DNA from: Branchiostoma belcheri
Lineage: Eukaryota > Chordata > Leptocardii > Amphioxiformes > Branchiostomatidae
DNA: 64,000 bases
Reading direction: 5' to 3'
Assembly (NCBI RefSeq): GCF_001625305.1
Contig: NW_017803898.1
Span: 682,548 to 746,547 of the forward strand
Under the pieces are notes generated by a model. That model saw only the letters and a program-made list of their open reading frames with translations. It searched no databases and was not told where the DNA came from. Shown here one piece after another: positions 23,801 through 38,300 of the stretch. Made by a program: the position numbers and the translations under genes. Each line of letters starts with the position of its first letter. Position 1 is the first letter of the stretch.

Positions 23801-26800
23801 ACTTGGACTGCTTCTGCTTCCCGTCCCCGACTTAGACTGAAAGGACTGGTTGCGGTTGTAGAACTGTCGGGTTTGTGAACCCCTGTAGCTGTACTGGCCA
23901 TAATTGGCCCGTGGCATGTAGCGGGAGTTTCTGTAGCTGTAGCTGAACCCTCCGCCAGTTGCTCTGCCGCCGCCGCGACGAGCACCACGCCTCTGCACTG
24001 AAGACTTCCCCTGGTCGTCCTGGCTGAGCATGCCAACCAGCACTTTTGTTTCTGACGACAAGTCCTTAGCCTTTGACCCCATGTCAGGCGGAAACAGGAA
24101 CTTTGGATCTTCAGATGCTGCCTTGAAAAGGTCTCTAAACTTCTTCTGGGATGACTCTGCTATGAACGTGCGTCGGGTGAACGCCAACTGAGAATGTAGC
24201 GACCCCAGCAACACAAGTGCTGAACCAGCACAGTCACTCATCTCTAGCTGCAACTCTTCAAAGTTCTCACTATTACAACGCTGAATCATCTGCCACAGAT
24301 TCATCAAAGGTGTACCAATATGCACCAAGTTCGAATGGATGTTCTTTAGAGCCTTATCATGAGAAATGATCTGCTCACCCTGCTTCTTGTCATTGTCGAC
24401 GACAGCCCTGGCTATGTTGTCGTTGAAACTCGGTGCAACCATCGTGGATGGAGCGTTGTCGGGCATGCTGAACTTCTGCTGCCACGCCTCTAAGTCTGTA
24501 CCCCGGCGCTGCTGGTCATGCTTGAAGTACTTTTCTACTTCAGAAAAGACAACATCGTCGGCTACCCATGAGTGCATGGTGTCCTTGTTCGTCGGGTCGA
24601 ACGGCTTCCACACCGAGTCGCTAGCGCCGGAGTCGCCGCCGACGCTCTCTCCTTCCGCCCCGTCGTGAGACGGGGAGCGCTGCTTGCCACTGCGGGCGCT
24701 AGCGCTATCTTCCTTCCGGCGTTTCTCAGGAACTGCCACCGCCGGATGTTCGCCGGAGTCACCGCTGACGCTCTCTCCTTCCGCCCCGTCGTGAGACGGG
24801 GAGCGCTGCTTGCCACTGCGGGCGCTAGCGCTATCTTCCTTCCGGCGCTTCTCAGGAACTGCTGTCTCTGGACGAGCGCTGCGTCGTTTCCTCGGTGAAG
24901 ATTGCTCAAATTGAGCCAACATCAGCTCCTGGAACGCCTCTAGCCTCTGAGACATGGACGCAAAACTCTGCTCCAAGGCAGAGATGCGGACGTTTGTTGG
25001 CGAAAACTCCGCTTCGCTATCATGCGTCTTCTTGCTTCCGTCGCCGCCACCACTGCTTATGTCTCCGTCAGACGGCAAGTTGCCGTCTTGCTGAACCGTG
25101 GGCGGCTGCTTCTGTTCGCCGTCGCCTTCCTGCTGGCTTCCGTCAGCGCTGAGAACCGGCATAGCCGGAGAAGACGACTTCTGACGACTGTCATGGCGGT
25201 CGTTTTCACGCACATGGTGCGCCGACCCGCCCGGGCTTGTCCCGCCTTCCTCGCGCTCCCTGCCGCTGGAACGCCGCCGGGAACCGCCACGGTCGCGCTT
25301 GGAACTCTCCTCGGTCGCCCTAGGACCCGAAGGCGCCCTCGAACGATGTCTATCGCGTTGCTTTTCACGCTTAGACCCCATGATACCAACGCAAAACACG
25401 AAGGTGTTTACAGGTTGCTCAAAAAAATTAGACTGGTGCGCATACGCAGGGAGGGTGACCCTTCAACTTTGGGCGATACCAACTAGAGTCTACACGGGGG
25501 TGGACAGGCTCAATCACCTGAAGTATTCTGTCTGCCTGACATAAGAGGGAATGCGGTAGACAATCTAAAATTTAACCTTATGTTCGCAGGATCTTCAGAA
25601 GGCTGGGAGCTGTCCGTGACTAGTGTTGAGGAGGCATCCCTAACCGTCTCCTGGACCGGAGCAGAAGTCCCGTCCTACTACCGTCTCAGCTATCGCCATG
25701 ACAACAACACTGCCACTGACCTTTGCCCTGTTCTATCCTCTGACCAATCAACGGCGAGGCTGGATAACCTTCTTTCCGGGAAAATGTACACCGTTTTCCT
25801 GTCGGCTTACCTCGGCTCCGGGAATGTGGTGGTGTTACAACAACGTACCATGATAAGTAAGTTTGAATCTGTGCTTTTGTCTTCTAAAGCGATAGGATCA
25901 GCCCATTTTGTACATAGTGCACCAGAGTACCATGTTGACTAAGGTTGAATCCTAAGTACTAGTAGAGGTTGAATCTCTCAGTTTTGTCTTCTTTTAAAGC
26001 AATATGTTTAGCTCAATTATTTTGGATCAAAGTGATCATGGTGTCATGTATCATATGTTGTAGTTTTGTAGATAACCGTTCAGCTTTGGTGGCATTGGTT
26101 TAAGGTACACGTGGACCTTGAATAAGAATTGCGCTTGCTAGTTATTGTGTATTAACTTTGTATTCTTGTCTGGTCTTGTCGGGTGGGTGGATATTGGGTT
26201 GATTGACAGGGTTATGAACCAGCATGCCCTAGGTATTGTAAAGTACTGTACTGTGCAATCATGGTATTAATGTACGCTAGATCAGTTGTTAGGGGCCTTT
26301 CGCGGTCACCACAGTGCTTCCAAAATCCACGCTTTTACTTTTTCAGGGGGACCTTGTGGAGTATCATCGTTTCGCCACGTCCCCGAAAGCGGCTGTAGGG
26401 GAGGTGACATAGTAGTCCACGAAGACGTTTCCCTACAGTTCTGTGCAGCCCGCTGCTGCGAGGACCCGACATGCCTGTCCTTCCAGCACAACACCAGGTC
26501 TATGTGCAAGTTGAAGAATAGGCTCTGCTCAACTGTGCAGAAACATTATAGCTCAGCAGGCAACATGTATGACCGGATCTCAGGTAAGTGCTCCCTGCCA
26601 TCTCACACATTTTCTTCCTCTTCTTCTCCAAACATATTAGGTCAATGACCTCAACCAGACGTCTATCACTATGATAACTAGTGTTGGGTTACATCATGTT
26701 GCAATTTTATAGCAGGAGCCATTTAGACTCCTATCACCATATATATGAATGTGTTTGAGTAAGAATTAAGAGAGCAGACCATATGTAAACTTGAACATGA

Positions 26801-29269
26801 TGCATTTGCTTTGCAAATGTTATCTTTCTAGTTTTTATGTATTTGTGTTAAAGATCCCCCTCTTGATGTGGAATTTACGGAAGACGGAGTGACGGAGAAC
26901 AGCCTCACTCTCGTGTGGAACGCCCCCAGGCCGACCCCGTTTCTTTATGACGTCACCTACACAAAATGTGGTGACGTAGAGACCAAAACTTTGCCAGGGG
27001 ACTCCACGAGCCTCACCGTGGATGGACTGGAACTCTCGACCGAGTACGGCTTCACTGTAGTGGCAATCGGTGAACGGGGCATCAGCGAGCCAGTTCAGGT
27101 GACACAAGCAACTCTGCCACTAGTGCCTCCCCCTGGAGAGTTTTGCAGCGTTAACTCGTCTGTACGGGGTATGTTTTATTTTTTACTAGTCCGTGTCCGT
27201 CCACGGCACTTTATTCTTTTTCTTCAGCAAGAAAGGAATAAATCTGAAGCATCTTTACATACAATGTACATACAAAGTCATTCCATAGACACACTTTCGT
27301 TTGCCATCAGATCATATACATTTCACAAAGTTCGTAGAATAATTGTAATACATTATATCTGTTCAATAAAATAGAATTATCCTTGAGCTAAATCCCGTAC
27401 ACTTCTTGCATGACTAGAAGTATTGTTTTGGGTGGCTGAGATGTGGGTTGTTTGTCTGTCCAGAGTAGGTTGACAGCACGTGGGTGGGAGAAGATTGACA
27501 GGCATAACTACATGAACAGGTCAAAAGGTCACACACAAGAAATTAGGCGCACTCGAATCTTTGAAAAAGAACTCAAAGACGCCACGGAAGACTGAAATAT
27601 CCAATTTCGTGTTTATTTCTTGTTTTTCGCTTAGTGGACAGCATCAAACTCGAGTATGTTGGCTGCTGGAACACATGGGCTGCAGCAGTTGAATGGAGAC
27701 GTTTGAACATGTTGACTTTGGAGTGGTGTGCGGAAAAATGCAGGACGAGAGGCTATCGCTATGCAGGTACCGGTGTTTACTTCTTAATATTACTTGGTGC
27801 TATTTTATATATAACGAATTGTATGTAAGACTATTTCGAATGCTTATCAGTATTGTGAAGAGGTAATCGCGAAAGTAAAGAAACCGTGAATATTAATTAG
27901 TTGAAAATATTATACTAATACAGGGCTTTGGTACGAGTACAAGTGTGGATGTGCCTTGGCCCTGGACGACTCGGTCCTCAGACTTCCCGATGGCCACTGC
28001 AGGACTATCTGTGCCGGGAACCGGTACCAAAACTGCGGTGGCGTCGGCGGTGAAGGCGTCTCTGTCTATGACGTTGGAGGTACGAATATTGGCATATATG
28101 AGGGCCTGCAAGGGGGGGGGGTCCCGACAACGCTCTACGCTGAATTCGGAAACCCTCGATTACGCTTTACGATAAATTCCAAGTGGCTACAACGCATTAC
28201 AACTCCAAATACGCTCTACGCAAAAATATTAGAGCGGTCCTTCTACGCTCTACGTAGAATTAAAACGGCCGATTACGCTCTACGGAAAAGGGCTTGCGGG
28301 CCCCCATATATCAAGACATTTGCAAGACATTTGGTGTGATTCAGTCAATATTTTTCTGTATCTGTATGGCCCATGTATTACGTCTTTGGGCATAACGCAA
28401 CAGCTTCTATATCTGTATCTATATAGCCCGTATAACCGGGTCTATAAAACACACACCCCGTGTTCGAATTACTGTATGGAACATATTTAACATTTGTGCT
28501 AACACTCGTATAGAACATTATCGAGGCCCAGGTATGACATAAAGTTGAATATTTCCTTCTCTTGGTTTTCAGAGGTCGGTCAAGAACAGAGGATTGACGC
28601 TATACCGGGTGCGAAATGCGGACCAACCAATCCTCTTCCGGGTACGTCCGTCCAGGCGAAGTGTTACCCCTTCAACATGTATCCCTGCTGCTCCTTGGGA
28701 GGCTGGTGTGGTATTTCCCCGGAGAACTACTGTACATGTCCTGGCTGCGTGGACTACAGGCTCTCGGGTAGGTGTTCAAATCTATCAAATTTCTATTTTT
28801 TTAAAACCATTATTTAGTCAAATCTCCTTTTTCGGACCTTTCTGTGACCTTTTATCTTTCTGTGACCTTTTACCTTTCTGTGACCTTTTACTTTCTGGAA
28901 CCTTTGACCTTTCTGTGACCTTTTACCTTTTGTGATCTTTTACCTTTCTGTGACCTTTAACCTTCCTGTGACCTTTTACCTTTCTGTGACCTACTTTCTG
29001 GAACCTTTAACCTTTCTGTGACCTTTTACCTTTTGTGATCTTTTACCTTTCTGTGACCTTTTACCTTTCTGTGACCTTTTACTTTCTGGAACCTTTAACC
29101 TTTCTGTGACCTTTTACCTTTTGTGATCTTTTACTTTACTGGGACATTTTACCTTTCTGGGACCTTTTACCTTTCTGGGACCTCTGATATATATATCTAT
29201 GCCTATATCTATCTAATCATTTAGGCATTGCCAACAGAAGTATAGAGCCTGGTCACTGTAAAACGAACA

Positions 29270-29325
<56 letters not shown>

Positions 29326-32300
29326 ACACACACACACACACACACAAACACACACACCACACACACATACACACCAAATGATGATACGGGAAGGGGTTTA
29401 ACTACGTATATTATCTATCTAGTATGTAAAAGTGATCAATATTTGATTTTGTGGATTTCAGTTGAAAAGTTCTGTTGGAAAAAGCATCTCAACAAAGCGA
29501 ACACTTTGAACAGCAACCCTTCGTACGAAGATCGGCCTAACCTGTTCTACTTCGGCTATTTCGGAGACAACGAGGCCGCGTGTGCGCGGGCATGCGCACA
29601 GGAGCCCCTGTGTATGACGTATACGCTTGTTCTAACCACGTACGCGAATGCGTGGTTTGCGGGTCGGTGTTACGGGTGGGCTGTGTCATCATTGGCTGAT
29701 GCGTCTGACGTCATCAGTGGGGTCAAGACTGCTTGTCCAACGGAAAGTAAAGGTACGTGTAGTTCTTAGAAATAAGTTGTTTACATTTATTACTTTAAAT
29801 AAATTGGTTGGTGATTGGTTTTATTTGATTCTTGCATTTGGAGCCAAACCAGTACCTCCTGGTAAGCCAAACATCATGACACAGCCATTTGGCCTTCCTT
29901 TGGTTACACCATTTCCCCCCTCGCTTCCTGTTATTCTTCAAATACCAATGGACACACGCTCAAATAAACACATACACCGAAAACGAAACCTCCTCGCACG
30001 AAGGTAACAATACTGACATCGAGAACAGTTTATCAGAAAGTAGAGAAATAAAAAGCATTTAATAGGCTATAGGCAGAGACAGCAGCTACTAACATCAGGT
30101 ACATGAGGAACTAAGGTAACTAAAGGTAAGGTAAGGTAAGGTAAGGTAATGTAAGGTAAGGTAAGGCTATATTGCTGGCCTAACGTGGTGTTTTTGCCGT
30201 AGTGTCCCGTGTGGACTGTCCCTGTATGAAGAACATCACCCAACCCACCGGCACCATTACGTCACCCGGGCCCCCTAGCGGCTCTGACGGGCAGCGCAAC
30301 TGTGCCTGGCTGGTGCACGCAGAAGAAGGCTTTATCATCGAACTGACGTTCGAGCCTCCCTTCCAAGTGGGATCCACAGGTGGGTAACATTTTAAGTAGG
30401 TTGGAATGGTGACACATTTTCATGCAAAACAGGTAATTTTGTTTACTTATCTTATTGGATTTACAACATAGAAATACAGTGGGCTACCCAGGCAGCAATT
30501 GATCAACATCGAGTAAAGAATCAGATTGAAGAACATAATTATTGAGTGTTATTCATAATTGTGAATTTCACACTGATTCTGTTTGTGCAGTTACACACTG
30601 GCTCCCATAAGGGAAAATTCATGTAGCATGTCGCACACATGTAGCAGGAAATAACCTTTTCTCGGGTCTTTCTGGGTCCTTTGAACCCATGTGAAAAAAG
30701 CCATGGAAATGTAACCAACACCTTGTGAACAAAACCTGTGAGGTAAAATAATTGTTTATAATGCATATTAAAAAAAAACATATGATAACTGCTCCTTGCT
30801 CGTTTCTTGATTAGGTCCATTGACAACAACGTCAACTGAAACAGACCGAGTAGAAGTCTACGATGGCGCCAGCGATACAGCGCCTTCTCTTGGGAAGTTT
30901 TCTGGAGGTCAACCACCCTCTAGGATGTACAGCACCGGAAGTGACGTCTACATCCGGTTTGTAAGCCTCGGCTCCACGACCGGGTTGGCAGGCTTCACGG
31001 TTAAGTTTAGATGGGTTGGTGAGTACTACAATTCTCCCACTAGCAATTGTTCATCTAATTTGCGAGATAAATAAAAACAAATCGTAGACTACACAGTGCT
31101 TTAATATGGCCGTTAGAGATGTTAGGCAGTTGTTTATAACAGCTTTGCACTCTTGGATCATGGATCATGTAACGACAAGCTTGTGGCAGAACGTTATGAC
31201 TACGCAAAACCAGCAATTATTGTGCATAGAATCTCAGCATAAGCGACGCAAGTGCATTGTAATAAAATACATTTTTTGGGTCATCAGTAGAACCAGGTTG
31301 GAGACTCAGGTGCAAATGATGAAACAGTGAAAGGGTAATGGAGTATATAACTATCATGAAAGTTCATCTGTGTTCAATGGTAGTTACATGTTTAGAATTA
31401 AACCTTTAGATCCAACACAAAAATTCTCTCACCTAGAGCTTTCGACCAGTCACTCTGGTCTTCCTCAGTAGACTGACCCAGTGAGGCTTGTCACGTGGCT
31501 TCTTTGAAGTGTGACGTCAACACTGGATCAAAGGTACCTGTTAGGCGCGGTTCAGTGAAGGGTTATGGGCCCAGATGTATATAGCCTCTTTCACCCCTCT
31601 CAGTATATAACTGTTGACAAAAAAACAACTCGTTCCCAGGTTTACCAGCCCGTAAAGGCGGTCTCATGGCCGGACCGTACCAGGGCGTGGGTCTGTCCAA
31701 CAGGTGGATCCCTGACAGTTACGTCACCGCGTCAAGTCAGCTACCTGGGTATGAGGCCGCGCAGGCCCGTCTGCATAATAAGGTACGTGTCTTATGCTGT
31801 GGCATATGTCACAATTCCCGACCTGGGGCCTGACAGGGTGGTTTCTTGGAACGAAATTAGGATATGAAAGAAAACAATGCACCAAAAAGTTTGAATGACA
31901 TAATCTTGAGTAACTTGAATAGACGCTATATCGTATATACATCAGATTCTGAATTTATGTCTCGATCTATATGCAAACAATCATATACTTTGTAATATTT
32001 GGTAAAAGCATTGTTTTTAAAAAAAATGCATACACATACATGTACATGCCATTATAGTCACGGTGCTAATACTCTAATTGTATTTGAGTATTGATAATTT
32101 AATTAAAAATCTTTCATAAAGCATTTTAATTTGTAATGGGGACCACGATTTGCTTTGTTTTCTAGTTATCTCCAACAGAAAGTGGCGGTTGGCGCCCTAC
32201 AGAGCCAGAGGACAATGATTGGGTGAAAGTCACTTTCCCCACCAAACGAGTCATCTTGGGGATTTCTACCCAAGGGATCCGTGGCCCCACCGACTGCTGG

Positions 32301-35300
32301 GTAACATCATACCACGTGCGGTACGCGTACCAAGGGGTAGTTCACGCCGTCTATCGGACTTTTCTCCGTAGAGAAAATGACCCTGTGAGTATAGATGCTG
32401 AAAGTAATGAAAATACTCTTTCTCTCTCTCCCTTTCTCCCTTTCTTTCTCTCAATCCCTCCCTCCCTCCTTTTCTCCCCTTCTCTCTCCCTCTTTCTCTC
32501 ATCGACCCCTTCTTCCCTCCCTCTTTTTCTCCCACTCAGGGAGGCTCCCTCTCTTTCTCCCTGCCTGTCTCCCTCCCTCTCTCTCTCCATCCCTCTCTCT
32601 CTTTCCCCTCTCTCTTTTGGTCCTTCTGTTGCTACAACGGAAGAGCACCTCTTTCACGCACCCTCATGTATGAGTGCAGTTCAATTCTGGATGAACGGTC
32701 TCCATGGCATACGCTAAATGAAAATCGGTATTTACAAATAAAACATAGCAGATTGAACATGTTAAATGGTTCTAGACATGCATCTAGAAGGCTGCGGGAG
32801 TCGACGGTTTTGGAGTCGACGGTTTTGACCTCCAATTCGACCTTCCTGTCTGTCAGTAGTTGCACCATTTCTCCCTCACTTCCTGTGACTCTACAGATAA
32901 CTATGGACATACAGTCACATATTGATGAACTGACAAGATAAAGCCAGAAGATGCTGGTTAGGACCAGGTTGCAGATCCCTTAATCTAAATGACTGTTTTG
33001 CTGTTCCAGGATTTCCGTGGAAACTTTGACGCAGACACGGTTGTCACCAACATGTTCAACCGACCGATCGTGACAGACGAAGTGTACATATACCCCAAAA
33101 CTGTGGTCAACCACACCTGCCTGCGGTTTGAACTACTGGAACCGGCACCAGGTACAGATCAGTTTTTGTTATATGTTTAAAGTTAAAACTTTTGAACCAA
33201 CACAAAAAAAGTTCTCTCACCTAGAGCTTTCGACCAGTCACTCTGGTCTTCCTCAGTAGACTGGCCCAGTGAGGCTTGTCACGTGGCTTTTTTTAAGTGT
33301 GACGTCAACACTGGGTCAAAGGTATCTGGTAGACGATGTCGGCCCCCGTCGCTGTTTTTGTTATGTTTACTTTCGCAGAAGCAAAACATATTGTTTTGCT
33401 CTGTTTCCTCTTCCTCTTCTTCTCCAAATAAATAGGGTCAATGACCTGAACAAGACGCCTGTCACCATGCATATGATGGCGGTGGTGTTGGGTTACATCA
33501 TGTTGCAATCTTATAGCAGGAGGGATTTAGACTCCTGTCATCATATATATGAATGTGTTTGAGTAAGAGCAGACCTTATTCGAAGGTAAACAATATAAAT
33601 TTGCAAGCTTTCTAGCTTTTAATTTTTTGTTCGATGTCTGAAATAAACCAAGCAGCTTTAAGTAGAGATCATGTACAGACATAAACATCAACTAATAAGC
33701 AGGTTCGTGGTTCCAGCTGTGAATTCGTGAGGTAAAAAAAGGAGATATTTTGTCATACCAGAAAACATTTTCATTCCTTCCCTTTCCTGTGTTTGCTACA
33801 GACCCATCAGCCTCCCTGAATGTTGCGGAGCTCTCTAACGGTGGCATCTGTAGGACCAGAGCAGGTCTTGACTGCCAGAACATTGTCGACGGTCTGTTGT
33901 ACCCAGTACCCGGATTGTGGACACCGTCCGGGAGCGACGATTTCATTCAGGTTGAGCTTCAGAAGTTGTATGTCATTCACAGGTAAAGTTTTACAATAAC
34001 AATTTTATATATAGTCTTTATTGACATAACAAAAAGTACAGGGACTTTAGTATGGTCTTCTACAACTACGATCACGCCATGGATCAGTTCATGGATATAT
34101 ATATAGCTGCAAAATGTTTACAGTTGAAAGTAACGTATATATATATATATATAATATACGTTACTTTCAACTGTAAGCATTTTGCAGTTTCACCTGACAA
34201 ATTTTGCATCTCCAACATCGATATATTACGTAAAAGGTCAACTTCATTGCTAGTCGATTCACCTTCTTTAAATGCATCTAAATTGCTGCATTCTTGAAGA
34301 AAAGCCTCTCTTTTCTGTGTAAATTTAAGTTGTGAATCTGTTTAGCTTTCAATGTGACAAAGCACATCAAATTCGTGTAATTAACATAATATTATGCAGT
34401 CAGATCTCATTTTTCGTCTACTCCCAGAATAATTACAATGATAATAGTTATTATGTTGTTTTGTTGACACAAAATTATTTATTGCATTTTATATTAATAT
34501 TAAAAGGGTCCGCATCATGCAAGGAAACAATCCGGCAGTCAGGATCAAGAAATTGAAGTTCTACTTCTCTGAGAACGGAGTAAGCTCGTCCCCTGTAAGT
34601 GTTTGGTCGCTTTGGTCAGTGATTGATTGTTTGATTGTTAAAACCTTGATGACACCGCGAACATAGAGGGCACCAAAGAATGCATGCTAGTGTCCTCGCT
34701 TTTTACCTCCGTGTACGGATGTATTGTTTTTTTGTGTCTTTGTATAATGTATATATGTGTGTGTGTGTATGTCTAGCACATGTTTCTGTGTATCTATATG
34801 TGTGTGTGCGTTGTGTGTGTGCCTAGCCTGTGCATGTGTGTTTGCGTTTGTGTTTGTGTGTGTGGTGTGTTGTGCATCTTTGTGTGTGTGTGTGTGTGTG
34901 TTTGTTTGTTTGCACGTGTATCCGTTTGTGTATGTGTGACTGTGAATGTATGTATGTAATGTGGGTGTGATTGTGTGTGTGTGTCTGTGACAGTGTAAAT
35001 ATCAATACTGAAATCTAACGTACAACTTTGTTTCAGAAGCCAGAAGTGATACTTCAACAAAGGAGTCAGAGCGAGGCGGCCGCCATGTTGTGGGATGACG
35101 TCACATTCCCACCGGACTACGCCAAATTTCCGCCGCTTCGAACACGTTTCATTTCCCTGCAGGTTAAGACCATGTATACGGGGCAAATCACTCAAGCCAG
35201 CATTACTGAGATTGAGATCTATAGTATGCCACAGGAGCATGAAGGTAAGACATCATATATAGTATTTCTGGATAAATAAAAGTAAAAATATTATGTTCCA

Positions 35301-38300
35301 TGATACGTAATGTATTCATCTCTCAGTGGCATATGCCCTTAATGTCCTTAGAAAAAATTATATCTAGTTGAAAGCGCTCCTGTATATTGCATTTGACATT
35401 ATGTTATTTCTTAGTCTTTAAAGTAAAATTTTAAATGGTTTTAATACAGGAATTTGATACAAATTTCAGTGATGCTTTTGAAAAGGTATAGTCCCGTGAT
35501 GTTTTGTTCGAGGCTTTAAGGAGCATTCCATGCAAGATTATATTAGCCATGTGAAAAACTTTAGGAAATAATTTTGTTCCATTTTTTAAATACTTTTCAG
35601 CCCTTTGCCCCCCTGGATGGATTTCTAGAGTTTTCGCCTGCTACTTCATCAGTTATGAAGAGACGAGTGAAGATATAGACCGGCTGTGTTCCAGTCTCCG
35701 GCCTTTACCAGGAGTGGTTCCACGTCTTGCTGAACTTGCTACTGACAGAAAGCGGGCATTCCTGTCCGGCTATGCTGCGAAAGTCATGGAGAAGTCGACT
35801 GTAGGAGCGGTAATATATATAAGTTCAACCATTTTACTTTCATTCTATAGGGGCCCCCATTAGCTCCCCGGCTCTTTTTGTCCTGGGGTCCAACGCAACA
35901 TAATCAAACGAAATGTAAACAACAAAAGCCTGTATAAATGGTATATGGAAATTACAAAACAATAAGGCTTTCTTACGGTCTTTGGGGCATATTCGCGCTT
36001 AAGGTCAGTTGATACCATGAAATGCACATATGCATTCTAACATTTTAACATCAGTATACGTATTTGAATTTTGTTTCTTCTTACAACTTGGAGGGACCTT
36101 TGCGGGACTGTAGCCGCTATGCGTCAGACCATGACGCCTGCGGAGGATTGATTGATTGATTGATTACAACTTTCCAAGTGATGGGTCTAGCTATTTAGAT
36201 CAAGGGATATTTTTGTAAGAAGTGTTCTTACAACAGTATATTTACTAACTTACTAACTAACCGGTGCAATAGCTCAATTGGTAGAGTGCTCGCTTTGTAA
36301 CCGGGAGGTCGTGAGTTCAAACCCCGGCGGGGTCATACCAAAGACTTTAGAATGGTACACACTTCTTTCTCTGCTTAGCACTCAGCACATATGAGAAAGA
36401 GTGTGGGAAGGTCAAACACACAGCACTACCAGCCCCCTGCTGTAGTGCATTGCACAATTGTGTGTCGCCCAAGGGCTACGAAATGGAGATGGGCACCACC
36501 CTACGCTTGGGCAAGAGCACCGGAGACCTTCTTCTTCTTCTTCTATTACTAACTTGCATTATTGCTTTCCATTCTTTCTTCAGAACCTGGAAATAATGCA
36601 AGTTCGAGATGGATGCTTACATGCAGATCCTGACTCTACCATGATTGCTTCGTGTCCTCTTCCCAGACCCTACATTTGTGAGTTTAAGTACAAATGTGAG
36701 TATAAAATGATGTCCTAGTATATCAAGAGCATGGAAGCAAACGCATTTGAATTATTTTCTATGTGGGATTTAGATGTACCTTTGAATGAATCGAAAATTG
36801 AAAATAAAGTTACGCAGATTACAAATTGATACAAAATCAAAGTAAAGTATAATGTTATTATAGTACATCCATTTTTCCAAGTAATAATGGTAATTATCTT
36901 CCAAACAACTATTGCTTCAGACGACGCCTTACCAAGGTCCTGTCGCGAAGCCTTGGACCGGGCCCGAATACTCGGCGAGTACCCACGTAGGGGAATCTAC
37001 CAAATAAGGGTGAAGAGTAGAGTTCTGAGCGTGTACTGCGACATGAACAGAGACGGGGGAGGATGGACGCTTCTTGTAACAGCCAGCACCAGGGAAGGCT
37101 GGGAAGGTCACGTGACGGAACGCCATGTTGACTATCCGTCGGTCAACCGTGACTACTCCATCCTCGGGTTCGGGGACGCGATCAAGGACTCCTTCCCAGG
37201 GAACAAGTTTCACGTAAGAAAGCACAAACATCCTTCTGTATTTTTTTTTACACAGTTGCATGTATGTTGTCAGCAATACAAAAATAAATAGGGGTGCTGG
37301 GTGGTCTCAGAGTGCTTGAATAATAGAAGTAGAAAGAAAATAGAATGTTCATGTGGTTGTCCGAAGTCTTAAGTTGTTATCTGAAATCATTAGAAAGATA
37401 TTTTATGTTTTTGTCAGTGGAATGATGGCCCTGAAAAGGTGTTCGTAATACCTGTTCCGCCATATCACCCACTTTGTAAATAAATAGATACGCCAAAAAA
37501 TCGTAAAAAGCTGTACATACTTTTCATGTGTGTGCCCAGGCTAGGCATATCTTAAAAATAAAAAGATCCACGGATCTGCGATATACCCTGGTAAAAATAG
37601 ATAAACTCAACTGGCGTTATTGATCACTGCAGTACCGTATCGAGGTAGGACCGGAGAGACAGTGGGGAGGAGTGTGGGAAGCTCCGAAGTCTTACTCTTT
37701 GGTCCACGGCAGTCCCCATCAGACAGACATTAACATCCTCAGGCGATACGGGCCGTGGACGCACGGGGAGGGGTCACTGGGACACAGGCTGCCGTGGGTC
37801 CCGAACGCTCCGGTAGGTTTTATTGGTTTTTATCTGATTTGATTAAGTAGGCTGCAATCAATCAACCCATCCAGCTACCCATTCATTCTTCCATCCATCC
37901 ATCCACAAACCCACCCACTCACCCATCCATCCATCCATCCATCCATCCATCCATCCATCCATCCATCCATCCATCCATCCACCCACCAGTCCGTCCGTCC
38001 ATCCATCCATCCATCCATCCATCCATCCATGCATCCATCCATCCATCCATGCATCCATCCATCCATCCGTCCGTCCATCCATCCATCCATTCATCCATCT
38101 GATATGTCTATCCATGAATCTAATTATATTATAACCATCCATTATATCTATTTATTTATTCATCTATGGTATCTAATAGTATCTATCTATCTATCTAATA
38201 GTATCTATCTATCTAGTAAATTCTATCTTATCATCATCGGACGGCTGCAGCAAAGGCGACTGCAAGATAACTCCACTGCCCCTTGTCACGAGCAAGGTTG

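Larger units (their letters stand above)
20506..25563 (-). mobile_element. Complete DIRS-type tyrosine-recombinase retrotransposon (5,058 bp)
   Basis: Coding strand is -. The architecture is complete: inverted terminal repeats 20,565-20,675 and 25,430-25,541, unique outer ends, and an internal complementary region at 20,763-20,878. The first 68 bases of the latter are the reverse complement of the left outer end (20,506-20,573) and its last 50 the reverse complement of the right end (25,514-25,563), with a 2-base overlap, which fixes both element ends. Genes: gag-like, RT, RNase H and tyrosine recombinase. No target-site duplication, as expected. It sits in an intron of the polycystin-like gene in antisense orientation, between the PAN exon ending at 19,750 and the FN3 exon at 25,590. 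Long open frames suggest recent insertion. Confidence 0.95.

Noticed and set aside
20989..25486. Several + strand open frames within the DIRS element
   Set aside because: Antisense shadows of gag, RT and recombinase.
20506..25563. Retrovirus-like or LTR element
   Set aside because: Inverted rather than direct terminal repeats, an internal complementary region and a tyrosine recombinase in place of a DDE integrase identify DIRS.
30539..30916. 125-codon - strand open frame overlapping the second CUB exon
   Set aside because: Spans intron and exon antisense; no recognisable domain.
36262..36335. Possible functional tRNA gene
   Set aside because: Box A and box B are present but the acceptor stem does not pair, the body continues as a SINE, and a copy at 60,703 shares the non-tRNA tail.
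37858..38142. [12 protein letters not shown] open frame
   Set aside because: Translation of the (CCAT)n repeat.
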